Part shown: in pieces, positions 63,431 through 64,000 of the stretch
Numbering within the stretch: the first letter of the stretch is position 1
How the letters are laid out: each line of letters starts with the position of its first letter
Origin: Rhodobacterales bacterium
Lineage (GTDB): Bacteria; Pseudomonadota; Alphaproteobacteria; Rhodobacterales; Rhodobacteraceae
DNA length: 64,000 nt
Direction of reading: 5' to 3'
Assembly (NCBI GenBank): GCA_009993005.1
Contig: JAACUH010000063.1
Span: forward strand, 1-64,000
The notes under the pieces: model-generated
What the model was told of the DNA's origin: nothing
The model's database searches: none
What the model saw: only the letters and a program-made list of their open reading frames with translations
Program-made: the position numbers and the translations under genes

Positions 63431-63525
63431 TCCTGACGCATCTTGTGCCGTGGCCACGACGTTGACCAAGGCGCGCGATGCGCGACAGTGCGCGGCGCGG
63501 GTCGCCGGCAACAACCATGTCGCGC

Positions 63526-64000
63526 CTAGGGCGCGAAGCCGCCCACAGCAACGCCTTCGTGAACCTTGGTGCCGACCTGCGGCATTGCTGCGGTGGGGTC
63601 GTCTGGCTGTATCCGCAGAGCGCGCAGGGCGTTCAGGATCACAGCCACGTCGATCACTTCCTGAAGCAGCGCACCCTGCACCGGGGTAAGATGACCGAAG
63701 GCTGCGGCGACCATACCGAGGACCGAAAGACCGATCCCGGCGGCAACGCTTTCAACCGCGATCCGTCGCGAGGCCCTTGCAATCTCGATCCCTGGACCCA
63801 GCCGGTCGATCCGATCGACCAGAAGCACGACATCGGCCGCTTCGGCCGAGGCGGCGGCGCCCCGTGCCCCCATCGCAACGCCAACATCGGCCGCTGCAAG
63901 GGCAGGGGCGTCGTTCACCCCGTCGCCCACCATCATCACCGGGCCATTCTTGCGCTCGGTCAGGACCAGCAGAACCTTTTGATCGGGGGTCAGCCCGGCG
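63526..64000 (-). CDS. Heavy-metal P-type ATPase (5' part beyond window edge)
   Basis: The C-terminal 158 or so residues of a P1B-type metal ATPase, running off the right end. The visible part begins GLTPDQKVLLVL and contains the hinge MVGDGVNDAPALAAADVGVAMG. Two closing helices (SVAAGIGLSVLGMVAAAFG and ALLQEVIDVAVILNALRAL) precede a short tail. The metal-selecting CPC and N-terminal domains are outside the window, so the metal cannot be stated; the Zn/Cd/Pb or Cu groups are possible. Confidence 0.9.
   Translation of the reverse strand, partial: AGLTPDQKVLLVLTERKNGPVMMVGDGVNDAPALAAADVGVAMGARGAAASAEAADVVLLVDRIDRLGPGIEIARASRRIAVESVAAGIGLSVLGMVAAAFGHLTPVQGALLQEVIDVAVILNALRALRIQPDDPTAAMPQVGTKVHEGVAVGGFAP

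Overview
The window is GC-rich DNA from an alphaproteobacterium. Dense TRAP and ABC uptake operons, ATGA stop/start overlaps, FnrL-type sites and an alphaproteobacterial-style aio cluster suggest the Rhodobacterales (Rhodobacter, Paracoccus or Roseobacter relatives); this placement is inferred from content and not tested. I see about 58 protein genes, two of them cut by the window edges, and one tRNA gene. There is no phage, transposase or CRISPR array.

Layout. 0-6.2 kb: a PfkB sugar kinase (cut at the left edge) diverges from a DapA-family aldolase, a GntR regulator, a DctPQM TRAP transporter and an endonuclease/exonuclease/phosphatase protein. This looks like uptake and breakdown of an acidic sugar or keto acid. 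6.2-10.2 kb: a cytochrome b561, then a coupled trio of CDP-alcohol phosphatidyltransferase, membrane sulfatase-fold enzyme and YbhN-like membrane protein. 10.2-14.7 kb: an NMT1-type ABC importer with a two-domain permease and a co-translated GT4 glycosyltransferase. 14.8-18.4 kb: an MFS exporter and a cupin-kduI-kduD operon for hexuronate breakdown. 18.5-25.0 kb: a divergent six-gene locus. A CUT1 sugar binding protein and two permeases lie on one strand; the matching ATPase, a PHP-family hydrolase and a phosphodiester glycosidase lie on the other. 25.1-28.9 kb: an iron/phosphonate-type ABC importer whose ATPase is convergent. 29.1-33.4 kb: an RND efflux pair.

33.4-44.3 kb looks like a low-oxygen block. 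It holds arcD-arcA-arcB (arginine deiminase pathway), a P-type cation ATPase, an ABC/adaptor export set and cbpA-cbpM. An FNR-like site lies in each of its two divergent promoters. 44.6-53.9 kb is an arsenic island on the minus strand, in transcription order arsR-arsH-aioX-aioS-aioR-aioB-aioA-moeA. It encodes arsenite sensing, arsenite oxidation and molybdenum cofactor insertion. A clear operator-like inverted repeat precedes arsR and a palindrome precedes aioB. The AioR protein has lost its GAFTGA loop and Walker B acids.

53.9-57.4 kb is an unfamiliar operon of an alpha/beta hydrolase, a P-loop protein and an ABC exporter whose nucleotide-binding motifs are all degenerate. 57.6-59.7 kb: an XRE regulator and a SulP transporter. 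A tRNA-Gly(GCC) with a terminator follows, then a second TRAP operon (60.4-63.4 kb). The right edge cuts a heavy-metal P-type ATPase.

The best candidates for undescribed biology are the pseudo-ABC operon, the divergent phosphodiester-sugar locus, the CDP-alcohol/sulfatase/YbhN trio and the rewired AioR.
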